DNA of 64,000 bases from Nonomuraea rubra (GTDB taxonomy: Bacteria > Actinomycetota > Actinomycetes > Streptosporangiales > Streptosporangiaceae), in NCBI RefSeq assembly GCF_014207985.1, contig NZ_JACHMI010000001.1, positions 10,833,001 to 10,897,000 of the forward strand. Direction: 5' to 3'. Below the pieces are notes generated by a model. The model was given only the letters and a program-made list of their open reading frames with translations. It had not been told where the DNA came from and searched no databases. A program made the position numbers and the translations under genes. Below are positions 24,066 through 32,566 of the stretch, piece by piece (position 1 is the first letter of the stretch; every line of letters starts with the position of its first letter).

Positions 24066-24500
24066 TCAGTCCAGGTTCGGCCACCACCACTTGTCGTTCT
24101 CGTCCTTGTCGTCCTTGACCGGCTCCTCCTTCACCGGCTCTTCCTTCACGGGCTCTTCCTTGACCGGCTTGTGCCTGAGGTGCTCGTGGTGCCGCTCGTT
24201 ACGCGAGTAGTTGTCGTTGTGGACGATGACGTCGATCCGCGGCATGTGGTAGCGCGGGTTGTGCAGGATGGGCTTCTCCCTCGGCACGTACTTCGTCTTG
24301 GTGACGTGCTTAACCGGCGCGGAGGGCGGGCCTCCGGCCTCGACCGCGGGGTAGCCGGCGCTCGCGCTGGCAACCCCCACGCCCAGAGGAAGGAACATGA
24401 CACCGGCGACCGCGCCGGTCAGAGCTAGTGCCGCGAGCCGCCCTTGGCGCGGGGCCCGCGATTGCCGAATTTGAGTGTTCACGTGCTCGTTTCCGTTCAT
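24066..24500 (-). CDS. Small secreted protein with KPVKEE repeats and a WWWPNLD tail
   Basis: 144 aa. After a long positively charged start comes a hydrophobic signal (LAALALTGAVAGVMFLPLGVGVASASA). The mature part is about 95 residues: basic, His/Asn/Arg-rich, then about four copies of PVKEE, an acidic DDKDENDK and the C-terminal WWWPNLD. There are no Cys, no LPxTG and no enzymatic motif. It resembles small actinobacterial wall-associated proteins only in composition. Its upstream region (24501-24725) is unusually AT-rich for this DNA. Confidence 0.65.
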   Translation of the reverse strand: MNGNEHVNTQIRQSRAPRQGRLAALALTGAVAGVMFLPLGVGVASASAGYPAVEAGGPPSAPVKHVTKTKYVPREKPILHNPRYHMPRIDVIVHNDNYSRNERHHEHLRHKPVKEEPVKEEPVKEEPVKDDKDENDKWWWPNLD

Positions 24501-24725
24501 GGATAGATCGGCCAGAATCCGGCGTCCCCCTGCTGGAAGAAGCGCCTAGACGGAAGCAGACGTACCCATGCGAATACTCTCAGTTACCTCCTTAAACCCA
24601 AACAACCCGTCAAAGCCCACAGATCTCAGGCAATAACCCGGCTCACACGGGGCGCTGGAGCCGGGGCCGCGACTGTTGTCTCATGGGATGGGGTCTCCCT
24701 CACCCCCGAAGAAAGGTGACGACCG

Positions 24726-26048
24726 ATGCGCGCCCTCCTCCCGATCGTTCTCGCCGCCGCGCTGTGCGCGTTACCGGCCCCGCCCGCCGCGGGAGCGACC
24801 CCGGACGTCCCCGGCGACCAGCCCCTGCCGGGCTACACCATCGACAACCCGCCCCTCCCGCCGGCCACCGTGCACGGCAGGCCGAGCCGGGTCCTGCAAG
24901 GGGTGCACGAGCACGCGGCCTTCGACATCGAGGTGCCGCCGCGCTGGAACGGCGAGCTGGTGATGTGGGCGCACGGCTACCGCGGCGACACGACCGTCCT
25001 CACCGTGGAGCCGCCCTCCTACGGCCTGCGCCAGCGGCTGCTGGACCAGGGCTACGCCTGGGCCGCCTCCTCCTACTACGCCAACGGCTACGACGTGCGG
25101 GCGGGCGTGCTCAGCACCCGCGACCTCGTCACCCGCTTCACCCGCGAGGTGGGACGGCCGCACCGGACGTTCCTGGCCGGCGTGTCCATGGGCGGTCACG
25201 TCACCGTCCGCTCCATCGAGCAGTACCCCGGCCTGTACGACGCCGCGCTGCCCATGTGCGGGGTGCTCGGCGACCACGAGCTGTTCGACTTCTTCCTCGA
25301 CTACCAGCTCGTCGCGCAGGACCTGGCCGACGTGCCCGCGTACCCGATCCCGGCGGACTACGCGACCTCGGTCGTGCCGAAGATCAAGGAGCGGCTCGGC
25401 CTGGGCGGCGCCGAACCCGGCAACGAGCTGGGCAGGCAGTTCCGCTCCATCGTGGTGAACCTCGGCGGCGGCGAGCGGCCGGGGGCGTCGGCGGCGTTCG
25501 CGTACTGGCAGGACTTCCTGTTCGGGCTGGCGGCGGCGGACGAGGGCGGCACGCTCGCGCAGGCGCCGGGCAGGGTGGCGACGAACCGCGGCACCGTCTA
25601 CCAGCCGGCGGCGCCGGTGAACGTCAACGCGAGCGTGCAGCGGGTCGATCCGGCCGATCCGGTGGCGCGCCGTACGGGGCGGCTGACGGAGGTGCCCGCC
25701 GTCTCCGGCAGGATCGGCGTGCCCGTGCTGTCGCTGCACAACCTGGGCGACAACTTCGTGCCGTTCTCGATGGAGCAGCACTACCGCGCCGACGTGGCCC
25801 GTCACGGCCGCTCCGCGCTGCTGGTGCAGCGCGCGATCCGCGCGGCGGGGCACTGCGAGTTCAGCGCCGCCGAGGCGGGTGCCGCCTGGGACGACCTCGT
25901 ACGCTGGCAGCGCACCGGCAAGCGGCCCCAGGGCGACGACGTGAGCCGCCCGGCGACGGTGGCCGCCCCCACCTACGGCTGCCGCTTCACCGACCCGTCG
26001 GCCTACCCGACCGGCACGCGGCCGCTGTACTCGCCCTGCCCCTCCTGA
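24726..26048 (+). CDS. Secreted alpha/beta hydrolase
   Basis: 440 aa. Signal peptide (MRALLPIVLAAALCALPAPP, AGA-T). GELVMWAHGYRGD gives the oxyanion strand, FLAGVSMGGHVTVRSIEQYP the nucleophile elbow (Ser), LSLHNLGDNFVPFSMEQHY the acid (Asp) and RAAGHCEFSAAEAG the His. A lid region of about 130 residues separates elbow and acid. It resembles uncharacterised esterase/peptidase-like secreted hydrolases; a lipid, ester or peptide substrate is possible. Codon 16 is TTA, rare in this DNA. GAAAGGTG lies upstream of the ATG. A 14-bp duplication follows at the stop. Confidence 0.82.
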   Translation: MRALLPIVLAAALCALPAPPAAGATPDVPGDQPLPGYTIDNPPLPPATVHGRPSRVLQGVHEHAAFDIEVPPRWNGELVMWAHGYRGDTTVLTVEPPSYGLRQRLLDQGYAWAASSYYANGYDVRAGVLSTRDLVTRFTREVGRPHRTFLAGVSMGGHVTVRSIEQYPGLYDAALPMCGVLGDHELFDFFLDYQLVAQDLADVPAYPIPADYATSVVPKIKERLGLGGAEPGNELGRQFRSIVVNLGGGERPGASAAFAYWQDFLFGLAAADEGGTLAQAPGRVATNRGTVYQPAAPVNVNASVQRVDPADPVARRTGRLTEVPAVSGRIGVPVLSLHNLGDNFVPFSMEQHYRADVARHGRSALLVQRAIRAAGHCEFSAAEAGAAWDDLVRWQRTGKRPQGDDVSRPATVAAPTYGCRFTDPSAYPTGTRPLYSPCPS

Positions 26049-26065
26049 CCGGCCCCTCCTGACCG
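26038..26065. repeat. 14-bp tandem repeat across a stop codon
   Basis: GCCCCTCCTGACCG at 26038-26051 is repeated exactly at 26052-26065. The first copy contains the TGA (26046-26048) of the secreted hydrolase gene. Confidence 0.9.
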
Positions 26066-26105
26066 GCCCGCAAGGTCACCGGCCACTGACGGCAGGCAGG
26101 CAGGC

Positions 26106-26651
26106 TCAGTCGTCCTTGACGGCCGACAGGTCGAACTCGAGCGTGATCTTCTCCGACACCATCACCCCGCCGGTCTCCAGGACGGCGTTGAAGCTGACCC
26201 CGAAGTCCTTGCGGTTGATCACGGTGCCGCCCTCGAAGCCGACCCGCTTGAACCCCATGACGTCCGTGGCGGATCCGGTGTACTCGATCGGGATGGTGAT
26301 CTCCCGGGTGACACCGCGGATCGTCAGGTCGCCGGTCACCTCGAAGGCGTCGCCGCCCACGTGCTTGACCCCGGTGCTGGTGAACGTGATGTGCGGGTGC
26401 GTGGCGACGTCGAGGAACTCACCGGTGCGCAGGTGGTCGTCACGCTGGTCGTTGCCGGTGTCGACACCGGCCGCGTCCAGGACCACGCGGACGCTGGACG
26501 CGGCCGGGTTCGCGGCGTCCAGCGTGGCGGCGGCCTCCACGATGGGGAAGCTGCCGCGGACCTTGGTGACCATGGCGTGGCGGGCGACGAAACCGAAGCG
26601 GCTGTGCGCGGGGTCGATGGTGTAGGCACCACCCAGCTCGCTGGCGTACAT
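26106..26651 (-). CDS. YceI-family protein
   Basis: 181 aa lipocalin-like barrel. GAYTIDPAHSRFGFVARHAMVTKVRGSF opens it as in YceI; DDHLRTGEFLDVATHPHITFTST and FGVSFNAVLETGGVMVSEKITLEFDL follow. The family binds polyprenoid or similar amphipathic molecules. There is no signal peptide, so it is cytoplasmic. ATG 26651 is chosen because GAGGAGC precedes it. It is divergent from a MarR regulator gene, a common YceI arrangement suggesting stress or ligand-dependent control. Confidence 0.92.
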   Translation of the reverse strand: MYASELGGAYTIDPAHSRFGFVARHAMVTKVRGSFPIVEAAATLDAANPAASSVRVVLDAAGVDTGNDQRDDHLRTGEFLDVATHPHITFTSTGVKHVGGDAFEVTGDLTIRGVTREITIPIEYTGSATDVMGFKRVGFEGGTVINRKDFGVSFNAVLETGGVMVSEKITLEFDLSAVKDD

Positions 26652-26663
26652 GTCTGCTCCTCG

Positions 26664-26712
26664 CAAATTTAGTTCAGTACTGGAAGATTCAGCACGACAG
26701 TACATAGGTTTA
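26664..26712. promoter_or_regulatory. Divergent YceI/MarR promoter region with operator-like symmetry
   Basis: An AT-rich 85-bp gap holds TTCAGTACTGGAA (26673-26685), near-symmetric about AGTACT, and a second CAGTAC at 26698-26703. TAGGTT at 26705-26710 could be the marR -10. The site fits autoregulation plus yceI control by MarR. Confidence 0.4.
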
Positions 26713-26737
26713 TTTCAGCGCGCAACAATTGAGTAGG

Positions 26738-27202
26738 ATGCTGGGCGTGACCAGGTGGCTGAACGACGACGAACAACGCAGCTGGCGGGCATTCGCGCAG
26801 GCCAGCCGCCTGCTGATCGACCGGCTCGACCGCGACCTGCAGAACGAGGCCGGCATGCCGCCGACCTACTACGAGCTGCTGGTCCTGCTCTCCGAGGCAC
26901 CCCAGCGCACCCTGCGGATGAGCGAGCTGGCCCGCTGGACCCGGTCCAAGCCCAGCCGCATCTCCCACGCGGTCAACAAGCTCGAACAGAGCGGCTGGGT
27001 GCGCAGGGAGCACTGCGAGGGGGACCGGCGCGGGTGGCTCGCCGTGCTCACGGACGAGGGCCTGGCCGCGCTACAGGTGGCGGCCCCGATCCACGTCGAG
27101 AGCGTACGGACGCGCCTGGTCGACGCGCTCACCCCGGAGCAGTTCCGGCAGCTCGGCGAGATCAGCCAGGTGCTGCTCGACCACCTGACCAAGTCCGACT
27201 GA
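26738..27202 (+). CDS. MarR-family transcriptional regulator
   Basis: 154 aa. The winged helix reads MPPTYYELLVLLSEAPQRTLRMSELARWTRSKPSRISHAVNKLEQSGWVRREHCEGDRRGWLAVLTDEG, the standard MarR DNA-binding core, with a C-terminal dimerisation helix. Start choice: ATG 26738; TTG 26729 and GTG 26747 are in frame and also possible. It probably represses the divergent yceI gene. Confidence 0.88.
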   Translation: MLGVTRWLNDDEQRSWRAFAQASRLLIDRLDRDLQNEAGMPPTYYELLVLLSEAPQRTLRMSELARWTRSKPSRISHAVNKLEQSGWVRREHCEGDRRGWLAVLTDEGLAALQVAAPIHVESVRTRLVDALTPEQFRQLGEISQVLLDHLTKSD

Positions 27203-27268
27203 GCGGCCGAGTCGTCCCTCGCCGCGCCTCACCGGTGACGCGGTTCTTTACCCGGGCCGTATGGTGAC

Positions 27269-27294
27269 AGGCCTAGAAAGGCCTAGGAGACTAG
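27269..27294. promoter_or_regulatory. CCTAG repeats before the GntR gene
   Basis: AGGCCTAG occurs at 27269-27276 and 27279-27286, ten bases apart, followed by a third CTAG at 27291-27294. AGGAG at 27285-27289 inside the repeat is the ribosome site for ATG 27299. Autoregulators of the YtrA type bind such sites over their own promoter. Confidence 0.5.
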
Positions 27295-27298
27295 CTAA

Positions 27299-27703
27299 AT
27301 GGAGAAACCGGTGATCGAGTTCCATCTGGACAGCGGGTCGGGGGTCTCGCCGTACCAGCAGCTCGTCCGGCAGGTACGGCACGCGCTGCGGCTGGGCCTG
27401 CTGCGCGAGGGCGACCGGTTGCCTACGGTCAAGGAGGTGGTGGCCCAGCTCGCGATCAACCCCAACACCGTGCTGAAGGCGTACCGGGAGCTGGAACACG
27501 AGAAGCTCGTCGCCGCCAGGCCCGGGGTCGGGACGTTCGTGACGGCGACGCTGACCGACGCCACGCTCGCCGCGCACGGCCCGCTGCGGCAGGAGCTGCG
27601 GCGCTGGCTGGCCAGGGCGCGCGCGGCCGGGCTCGACGACGAGAGCATCGAGGCCCTGTTCATGACCACCTTCCGGAACACGGCGCAGGAGGACATCGCG
27701 TGA
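27299..27703 (+). CDS. GntR-family regulator, YtrA subfamily
   Basis: 134 aa. The helix-turn-helix SPYQQLVRQVRHALRLGLLREGDRLPTVKEVVAQLAINPNTVLKAYRELEHEKLVAARPGVGTFV is the classic short GntR/YtrA core, with only about 50 residues after it and no large ligand domain. YtrA-type regulators usually repress the ABC transporter operon that follows; here the ATPase gene overlaps its stop by four bases. Confidence 0.92.
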   Translation: MEKPVIEFHLDSGSGVSPYQQLVRQVRHALRLGLLREGDRLPTVKEVVAQLAINPNTVLKAYRELEHEKLVAARPGVGTFVTATLTDATLAAHGPLRQELRRWLARARAAGLDDESIEALFMTTFRNTAQEDIA

Positions 27704-28590
27704 CCGCTGTCCTGCAGGCCCAGGACCTGGGCAAGAAGTACGGCCGCCGCTGGGCGTTACGAGACTGCACGATCGACGTCCCCGCCGGGCACGTCGTCGG
27801 CCTGGTCGGCCCCAACGGGGCGGGGAAGACCACGCTGCTGAAGCTCGCCTGCGGCCAGCTCGCTCCGACGTCGGGACGGATCAGCGTGCTCGGCGGCCCG
27901 CCCGGTGACCGGGCGCACCTGGCCAGGGTCGGTTTCGTCGCCCAGGACACCCCCACCTACGCCGGCCTGACCGTGGCCGAGCACCTGCGGCTGGGCGCCC
28001 GGCTCAACTCCGGCTGGGACGCCGCGCTGGCGGAGGAGCGGATCGACCGGCTCGGCCTCGACCCCGGGCGCCGCGCGAGCAGGCTGTCGGCCGGCGAGCG
28101 GGCCCAGCTCGCCCTCACTCTGGGCCTGGCCAAGCGGCCCGAGCTGCTGGTCCTGGACGAGCCGGTGGCCGCGCTCGATCCGCTGGCCCGCCGCGAGTTC
28201 CTGCGCGGCCTGATGGAGGCCACCGCCGAGCACGAGCTGAGCGTGCTGCTCTCCTCGCACCTGGTCTCCGACCTGGAACGCACCTGCGACTACCTGATCG
28301 TGCTCGTCGACTCGCGGGTCCGCCTGGCCGGGGAGGTGGACGAGCTGCTGGCCACCCACCACCGGCTCACCGGCCCGCGCCGCGACCCCGACCGCCTCCC
28401 CGCGGACCAGTACGTCGTCTCCGCCCGGCACACCGACCGGCAGAGCACGTTCATCGTCCGCGCCGAGGGGCCCATCCTCGACCCGGCCTGGACGGTCGGC
28501 CGGCTCACCATGGAAGACCTCGTCCTGGCGTACCTGGAGCAGGCCGCCCCCGTCCGCCGCCGGCGGCCCGCGCTGGCGGTGGTGCGGTGA
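27700..28590 (+). CDS. ABC transporter ATP-binding protein (YtrB/CcmA-like)
   Basis: 296 aa. Walker A GLVGPNGAGKTTLLKLACG (about 28-46), Q-loop GFVAQDTP, signature RLSAGERAQLALTLGLAKRPE (a Gly-to-Ala variant: LSAGE), Walker B LLVLDEPVAALDPLARREF, and switch His in VLLSSHLVSDLERTCD. A C-terminal extension of about 60 residues follows. Probably an exporter or antibiotic/envelope-stress system of the YtrB type. GTG start overlaps the regulator stop (GTGA). Codon 20 is TTA. Confidence 0.92.
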   Translation: MTAVLQAQDLGKKYGRRWALRDCTIDVPAGHVVGLVGPNGAGKTTLLKLACGQLAPTSGRISVLGGPPGDRAHLARVGFVAQDTPTYAGLTVAEHLRLGARLNSGWDAALAEERIDRLGLDPGRRASRLSAGERAQLALTLGLAKRPELLVLDEPVAALDPLARREFLRGLMEATAEHELSVLLSSHLVSDLERTCDYLIVLVDSRVRLAGEVDELLATHHRLTGPRRDPDRLPADQYVVSARHTDRQSTFIVRAEGPILDPAWTVGRLTMEDLVLAYLEQAAPVRRRRPALAVVR

Positions 28591-29651
28591 TCTGGCTGGC
28601 CTGGCGGCAGTTCCGCGCCGCCGCCGCGATGACGGCCGCCGCGCTCGGCGTGCTCGTCGCGGTCCTGGCCGTGTCGCGCACCGCGCTCGTCGACCAGTAC
28701 GCGCAGGGCCTCGACCTGTGCGCGCGGGGCGGGGACTGCGCGCGGTTCCTCGACCGGTTCTTCGACGAGCACCAGACCCCGTTCCTCGGCGTCACCGCCG
28801 CCGCCCTGGTCCTGCCCGCGCTCATCGGGCTCTTCTGGGGGGCGCCGCTGATCACGCGCGAGCTGGAGGCGGGCACGCACCTGCTGGTGTGGAGCCAGAG
28901 CATCACCCGTACGCGCTGGCTGGCCGTCAAGCTCGCGCTCATCGGCGTGGCCGCCGCGGTGGCCGGCGGGCTGGTCAGCCTCGCGGTGAGCTGGTGGGCC
29001 GGCGCGCTCGACCGGGCCGCCGTGGAGTTCCCGCTGATGGGGCCGCTGGTGTTCGGCGGGCGCGGGGTCGCCCCCATCGGGTACGCGGCCTTCGCGTTCG
29101 CTCTCGGGGTGACCGTGGGGATGCTCGTACGCCGTCCCCTGCCCGCGATGGCCGTCACCCTGGTGCTGTTCACCGCCGTCCAGATCGCCATGCCGATCCT
29201 CGTCAGACCTCACCTGCTCCCCCCGGCCCGCGCCTCGTTCGAGCTCTCCCCCTCGAACGTGGACCAGCTGCTCAGAGGCCGCGAGGGCGAGCTGGCCGTG
29301 GCCGTGGACACGCGCGTGCCCGGCGACCCCGGCGCCTGGGCGCTGTCCAGCCGGATCGTCGGCCCGTCGAGCACCACCGTCCCCGGCCTGGCGTCCGAGG
29401 ACGGCACGCTCGTCCCCGTGCCCACGACCGCCGGCCCCTGCGACCTCCGGGCCCAGCCGGAGGGACCTCCTGAGAGGAGCGGGGACATCTGCCTCGACGA
29501 GCTGAACCGGCTGGGCTACCGGCAGGACGTCGCCTACCACCCTTCCAGCCGGTTCTGGCCGCTGCAGTGGTTCGAGACCGGCCTCTACGCCGCACTCACC
29601 CTGGGGCTCATGGGGCTGTGCCTGTGGCTGGTCCGCCGGCGGCAGTTCTGA
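28587..29651 (+). CDS. ABC transporter permease, ABC-2-like
   Basis: 354 aa. It opens MIWLAWRQFRAAAAMTAAALGVLVAV, the usual start of actinobacterial ABC-2 permeases, with about six hydrophobic segments at 15-35, 65-85, 110-140, 160-200 and 335-352. A large extracellular loop lies at about 205-330. GTG start overlaps the ATPase stop by four bases, so regulator, ATPase and permease form one operon. The exported molecule is not predictable. Confidence 0.87.
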   Translation: MIWLAWRQFRAAAAMTAAALGVLVAVLAVSRTALVDQYAQGLDLCARGGDCARFLDRFFDEHQTPFLGVTAAALVLPALIGLFWGAPLITRELEAGTHLLVWSQSITRTRWLAVKLALIGVAAAVAGGLVSLAVSWWAGALDRAAVEFPLMGPLVFGGRGVAPIGYAAFAFALGVTVGMLVRRPLPAMAVTLVLFTAVQIAMPILVRPHLLPPARASFELSPSNVDQLLRGREGELAVAVDTRVPGDPGAWALSSRIVGPSSTTVPGLASEDGTLVPVPTTAGPCDLRAQPEGPPERSGDICLDELNRLGYRQDVAYHPSSRFWPLQWFETGLYAALTLGLMGLCLWLVRRRQF

Positions 29652-29654
29652 GGC

Positions 29655-30623
29655 TCACGAGCCGCACAGCTCGGCGAAGCGGCGGGCGTCGACGTTCCCG
29701 CCTGAGACGATCACGCCGACCCTGCGCGGCAGGCCGGTGACCCGTCCGGACAGCAACGCGGCCAGCGGGGTGGCGCCGCTGGGCTCGATGACGATCTTCA
29801 TCCGCTCGAAGGCGAAGCGCATGGCCGCGCGGATGTCGTCCTCGCTCACCAGGGCGATGCCGTCCACGAGGTGCCGGTTGATGGAGAACGTCAGCTCGCC
29901 CGGGATCTCGGCCGCCTGGCCGTCGGCGATCGTGCGCGGGATCGGGATCGACACCCGCTCCCCCGCCTCCAGCGACCGCTTGGTGTCGTCGCCCGCCTCC
30001 GGCTCGACGCCGATCATCCGGATCCGGGGCAGCAGGCCCTTGGCGGCCGTGGCGCAGCCGGCGATGAGGCCGCCGCCGCCGACCGGGACGAGCAGCGCGT
30101 CGAGGTCCTCGACGTCCTCGATCAGCTCCAGCGCGGCGGTGCCCTGGCCGGCGATGACGTGCGGGTGCTCGTACGGGGGGATCAGCGTCAGGCCGCGCTC
30201 GGCCGCCAGCGCCTCCCCGATGGCCACCCGGTCGCCGGTGTAACGGTCGTAGGTGACGATCTCGGCGCCGTAACCGGCGGTGGCCTCCAGCTTGGAACGC
30301 GGGGTGTCCTCGGGCATGACGATCACCGCGGTACCGCCCAGCTCGCGCGCGGCCAGGGCCGCCGCCTGGGCGTGGTTGCCGGAGGAGTACGCGGCGATGC
30401 CCCTGGCCAGCTGCTCCTGGGTGAGCCGGGAGACGGCGTTGTAGGCCCCGCGGAACTTGAACGCCCCGATGCGCTGGAAGTTCTCGCACTTGACGAAGAC
30501 CTCGGCGCCCACCAGGGAGTCGAGGGTACGCGAGCGCAGGACGGGCGTGCGGTGGGCGACGCCCTTGAGGCGCGCGGCGGCGTCGTGGACGTCGTCCAGG
30601 GTGACCGGCAGTGCGTGGGTCAT
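29655..30623 (-). CDS. Threonine ammonia-lyase (threonine/serine dehydratase), catabolic type
   Basis: PLP enzyme of 322 aa converting L-threonine to 2-oxobutanoate and ammonia. The PLP lysine is in RIGAFKFRGAYNAV (near residue 55), SSGNHAQAAALAA follows, and the phosphate-binding loop is VPVGGGGLIAG (near 175-185). The length is that of the short form without the C-terminal ACT/regulatory domain of biosynthetic IlvA, so TdcB-like or serine/threonine dehydratase. GAAGGAACA precedes the ATG. It is convergent with the ABC permease, three bases apart. Confidence 0.92.
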   Translation of the reverse strand: MTHALPVTLDDVHDAAARLKGVAHRTPVLRSRTLDSLVGAEVFVKCENFQRIGAFKFRGAYNAVSRLTQEQLARGIAAYSSGNHAQAAALAARELGGTAVIVMPEDTPRSKLEATAGYGAEIVTYDRYTGDRVAIGEALAAERGLTLIPPYEHPHVIAGQGTAALELIEDVEDLDALLVPVGGGGLIAGCATAAKGLLPRIRMIGVEPEAGDDTKRSLEAGERVSIPIPRTIADGQAAEIPGELTFSINRHLVDGIALVSEDDIRAAMRFAFERMKIVIEPSGATPLAALLSGRVTGLPRRVGVIVSGGNVDARRFAELCGS

Positions 30624-30660
30624 GCGTGCTGTTCCTTCTCGTCGGCTGGACCTGATCGTC

Positions 30661-31575
30661 TCAGGAACTCGGCTGGACGGGGTCGTCCAGGGAAGGTCGT
30701 TCCAGGAAGGCGGCCACCGCCTCCAGCCACGCGCGGGGCCGGTCCACGTGCGCCATGTGCCCGGCCTCGTCGAGCAGTACGGCGCGCGCCCGCGGGATCA
30801 GCTCCGCCGCCCGTTCGGCCTGGGCGGCGGGGAACGTCATGTCCTGCCTGCCGTGCAGCAGCAGGATCGGCACGCCGAGCGCGGCCAGGCGCGCGGCGGC
30901 GTCGCCGGGGCGGGCCCCGGGCAGCTTCCCCGCCCGCCACGGCCGCAGCCACTCGGCCGAGAAGCGGACGCGGGCGAGGCGGTCGCGGTAGCCGTCCAGG
31001 GCCTCCGCACGCCAGACGTCAGCCTCGGCCCCGGCGAAAGCCGCCGCCCGCGTCAGCTCGGGGCCGGTCGGATCGGCGCCAGCCGGATCGGAGGCGGCCG
31101 GATCGGAGGCGGCCTGGTCGCGGCCGGTCGGTGCCGCGTTGGACCATACGGCCGCCGCGGCGGCGGTGCGGCGGTCGCGTTCCGGCCAGCCCGCGAAGGC
31201 GTTCGGGGGGACGGGCAGCACGCTGCTGGAGGCGATCACGAGCCGCCGCACCCGATCGGGCGCGGCCAGTGCCAGCCGTTGCGCGATCAGACCACCGTAG
31301 GAGAACCCGAGCACGTCCGTCGTGGCCACGCCGAGCGCGTCGAGGAGCGCGACGAGGTCGCCGGTCGCGGCGGCCGGGGTGTACTGGTCGTCGGGCAGCC
31401 CGCGAGTGGATCGCCCGCACCCCCTCAGGTCCGGAAATATCAGGTCATGGCGGTCGGCGAGCCGGATGAGCGGATCGAGAAGGTACGAGTGGTCCCAGTC
31501 GGGGCCACCGTGGATCACCAGGAGCGGATCGCAAGCGGGAATTTCAGCCGTGAGCGCGGCGAACAATGTCACCAC
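30661..31575 (-). CDS. Alpha/beta hydrolase (proline iminopeptidase/esterase-like)
   Basis: 304 aa from GTG 31575, supported by GCGGGGA upstream. LLVIHGGPDWDHSYLLDPL gives the HGGP oxyanion motif, DVLGFSYGGLIAQRLAL the Ser elbow, LLLHGRQDMTFP the Asp and DEAGHMAHVDRP the His. The cap contains repeated SDPA units (AASDPAASDPAGADPTG) encoded by a 15-bp repeat around 31078-31113, an unusual low-complexity insert. It is divergent from the methyltransferase at 31662. The substrate is unknown; HGGP often marks iminopeptidases. Confidence 0.82.
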   Translation of the reverse strand: MVTLFAALTAEIPACDPLLVIHGGPDWDHSYLLDPLIRLADRHDLIFPDLRGCGRSTRGLPDDQYTPAAATGDLVALLDALGVATTDVLGFSYGGLIAQRLALAAPDRVRRLVIASSSVLPVPPNAFAGWPERDRRTAAAAAVWSNAAPTGRDQAASDPAASDPAGADPTGPELTRAAAFAGAEADVWRAEALDGYRDRLARVRFSAEWLRPWRAGKLPGARPGDAAARLAALGVPILLLHGRQDMTFPAAQAERAAELIPRARAVLLDEAGHMAHVDRPRAWLEAVAAFLERPSLDDPVQPSS

Positions 31576-31661
31576 CGGATCCCCGCAAACCCCAACAAAC
31601 TTCTCAAAAATCAACTATTTCTACCCCCCAGAATGCGGGCTACGATCCGTTCCATGCAGGA

Positions 31662-32471
31662 ATGGGCACCCCGGGAGTAGACCCCACCCAACCCAGCATC
31701 GCCCGCGTTTACGACTATTTCCTCGGCGGCAAGAACAACTTCGAGGTCGACCGCAAGGTCGCCGAGGAGGCCCTGAAGATCGCCCCGGACGCGCGGGAGG
31801 CCGGCCGGGCCAACCGGGCCTTCCTGCGCCGGGCCGTGCGCCACTTGGCGGCCGAGGCGGGCATACGGCAGTTCCTCGATCTCGGCTCCGGCCTTCCCAC
31901 GCAGGGCAACGTCCACGAGATCGCCCAGGCACTGGCCCCCGACGCGCACGTGGTCTACGTGGACCACGACCCCATCGTGCCGGCTTACGGCCGCGCGCTG
32001 CTCGCCGCCGACGACCGGACCACGGTCGTCTCCGGCGACATCCGCAACCCCGGGGAGATCCTGGACCATCCCGAGGTCCTGCGGCACCTGGACTTCGGGC
32101 GGCCGCTCGGGCTGCTGCTCGTCTCCGTGCTGCACCACGTCAACGACGACGAGGACCCGTCGGGCGTGATGGCCGCGTTCCGCTCCGTCCTCGCCCCCGG
32201 CAGCCACCTGGCCATCGTGCACTTCCACAACCCCGGCGACGAGCACCCGGAGGCGTCCAGGGTCGCCGTCGAGGCGGAGCGCAGCTTCAACCAGAACCTG
32301 GGGACCGGGCGCTGGCGTACGCGGGCGGAGATCGCGTCGTACTTCGGCGACCTGGACCTCGTCGAGCCGGGCCTGGTGCCGCTGGCCGAGTGGCGCGCCG
32401 AGCCGGGCGACGTCGTCCGCCAGGATCTGACGCACTACACCGTGCTGGCCGGCGTCGCCCGTAAACCCTGA
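31662..32471 (+). CDS. DUF574-family SAM-dependent methyltransferase
   Basis: 269 aa from ATG 31662. The signature opening GVDPTQPSIARVYDYFLGGKNNFEVDR is diagnostic of the actinobacterial DUF574 (PF04672) family. LDLGSGLPTQGNVHEIAQ is motif I, DHDPIVPAYGRALL the acidic loop, and the end is GLVPLAEWRAEPGD. An in-frame ATG at 31566 exists but would overlap the divergent hydrolase and give an untypical N-terminus; the chosen start matches the usual family length. The function of this abundant actinobacterial family is unknown. Confidence 0.88.
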   Translation: MGTPGVDPTQPSIARVYDYFLGGKNNFEVDRKVAEEALKIAPDAREAGRANRAFLRRAVRHLAAEAGIRQFLDLGSGLPTQGNVHEIAQALAPDAHVVYVDHDPIVPAYGRALLAADDRTTVVSGDIRNPGEILDHPEVLRHLDFGRPLGLLLVSVLHHVNDDEDPSGVMAAFRSVLAPGSHLAIVHFHNPGDEHPEASRVAVEAERSFNQNLGTGRWRTRAEIASYFGDLDLVEPGLVPLAEWRAEPGDVVRQDLTHYTVLAGVARKP

Positions 32472-32566
32472 ACAATCACCTCCGTATTTCGTTTGTGGCG
32501 GAACCCAGAAATGGCCGTGCCGCCGCCTCCGCGAAATACGATGGCCGACGAGGAGATGGTGCCGTG

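Noticed and set aside
24501..24660. c-di-AMP (ydaO) or other riboswitch before the small secreted protein
   Set aside because: The leader has a suggestive AAGGAGGTAACTGAGAG stretch, but the conserved ydaO core and closing helices could not be found.
31566..31661. Upstream start of the DUF574 methyltransferase
   Set aside because: It would overlap the divergent hydrolase start and add residues the family lacks; ATG 31662 gives the normal N-terminus and length.
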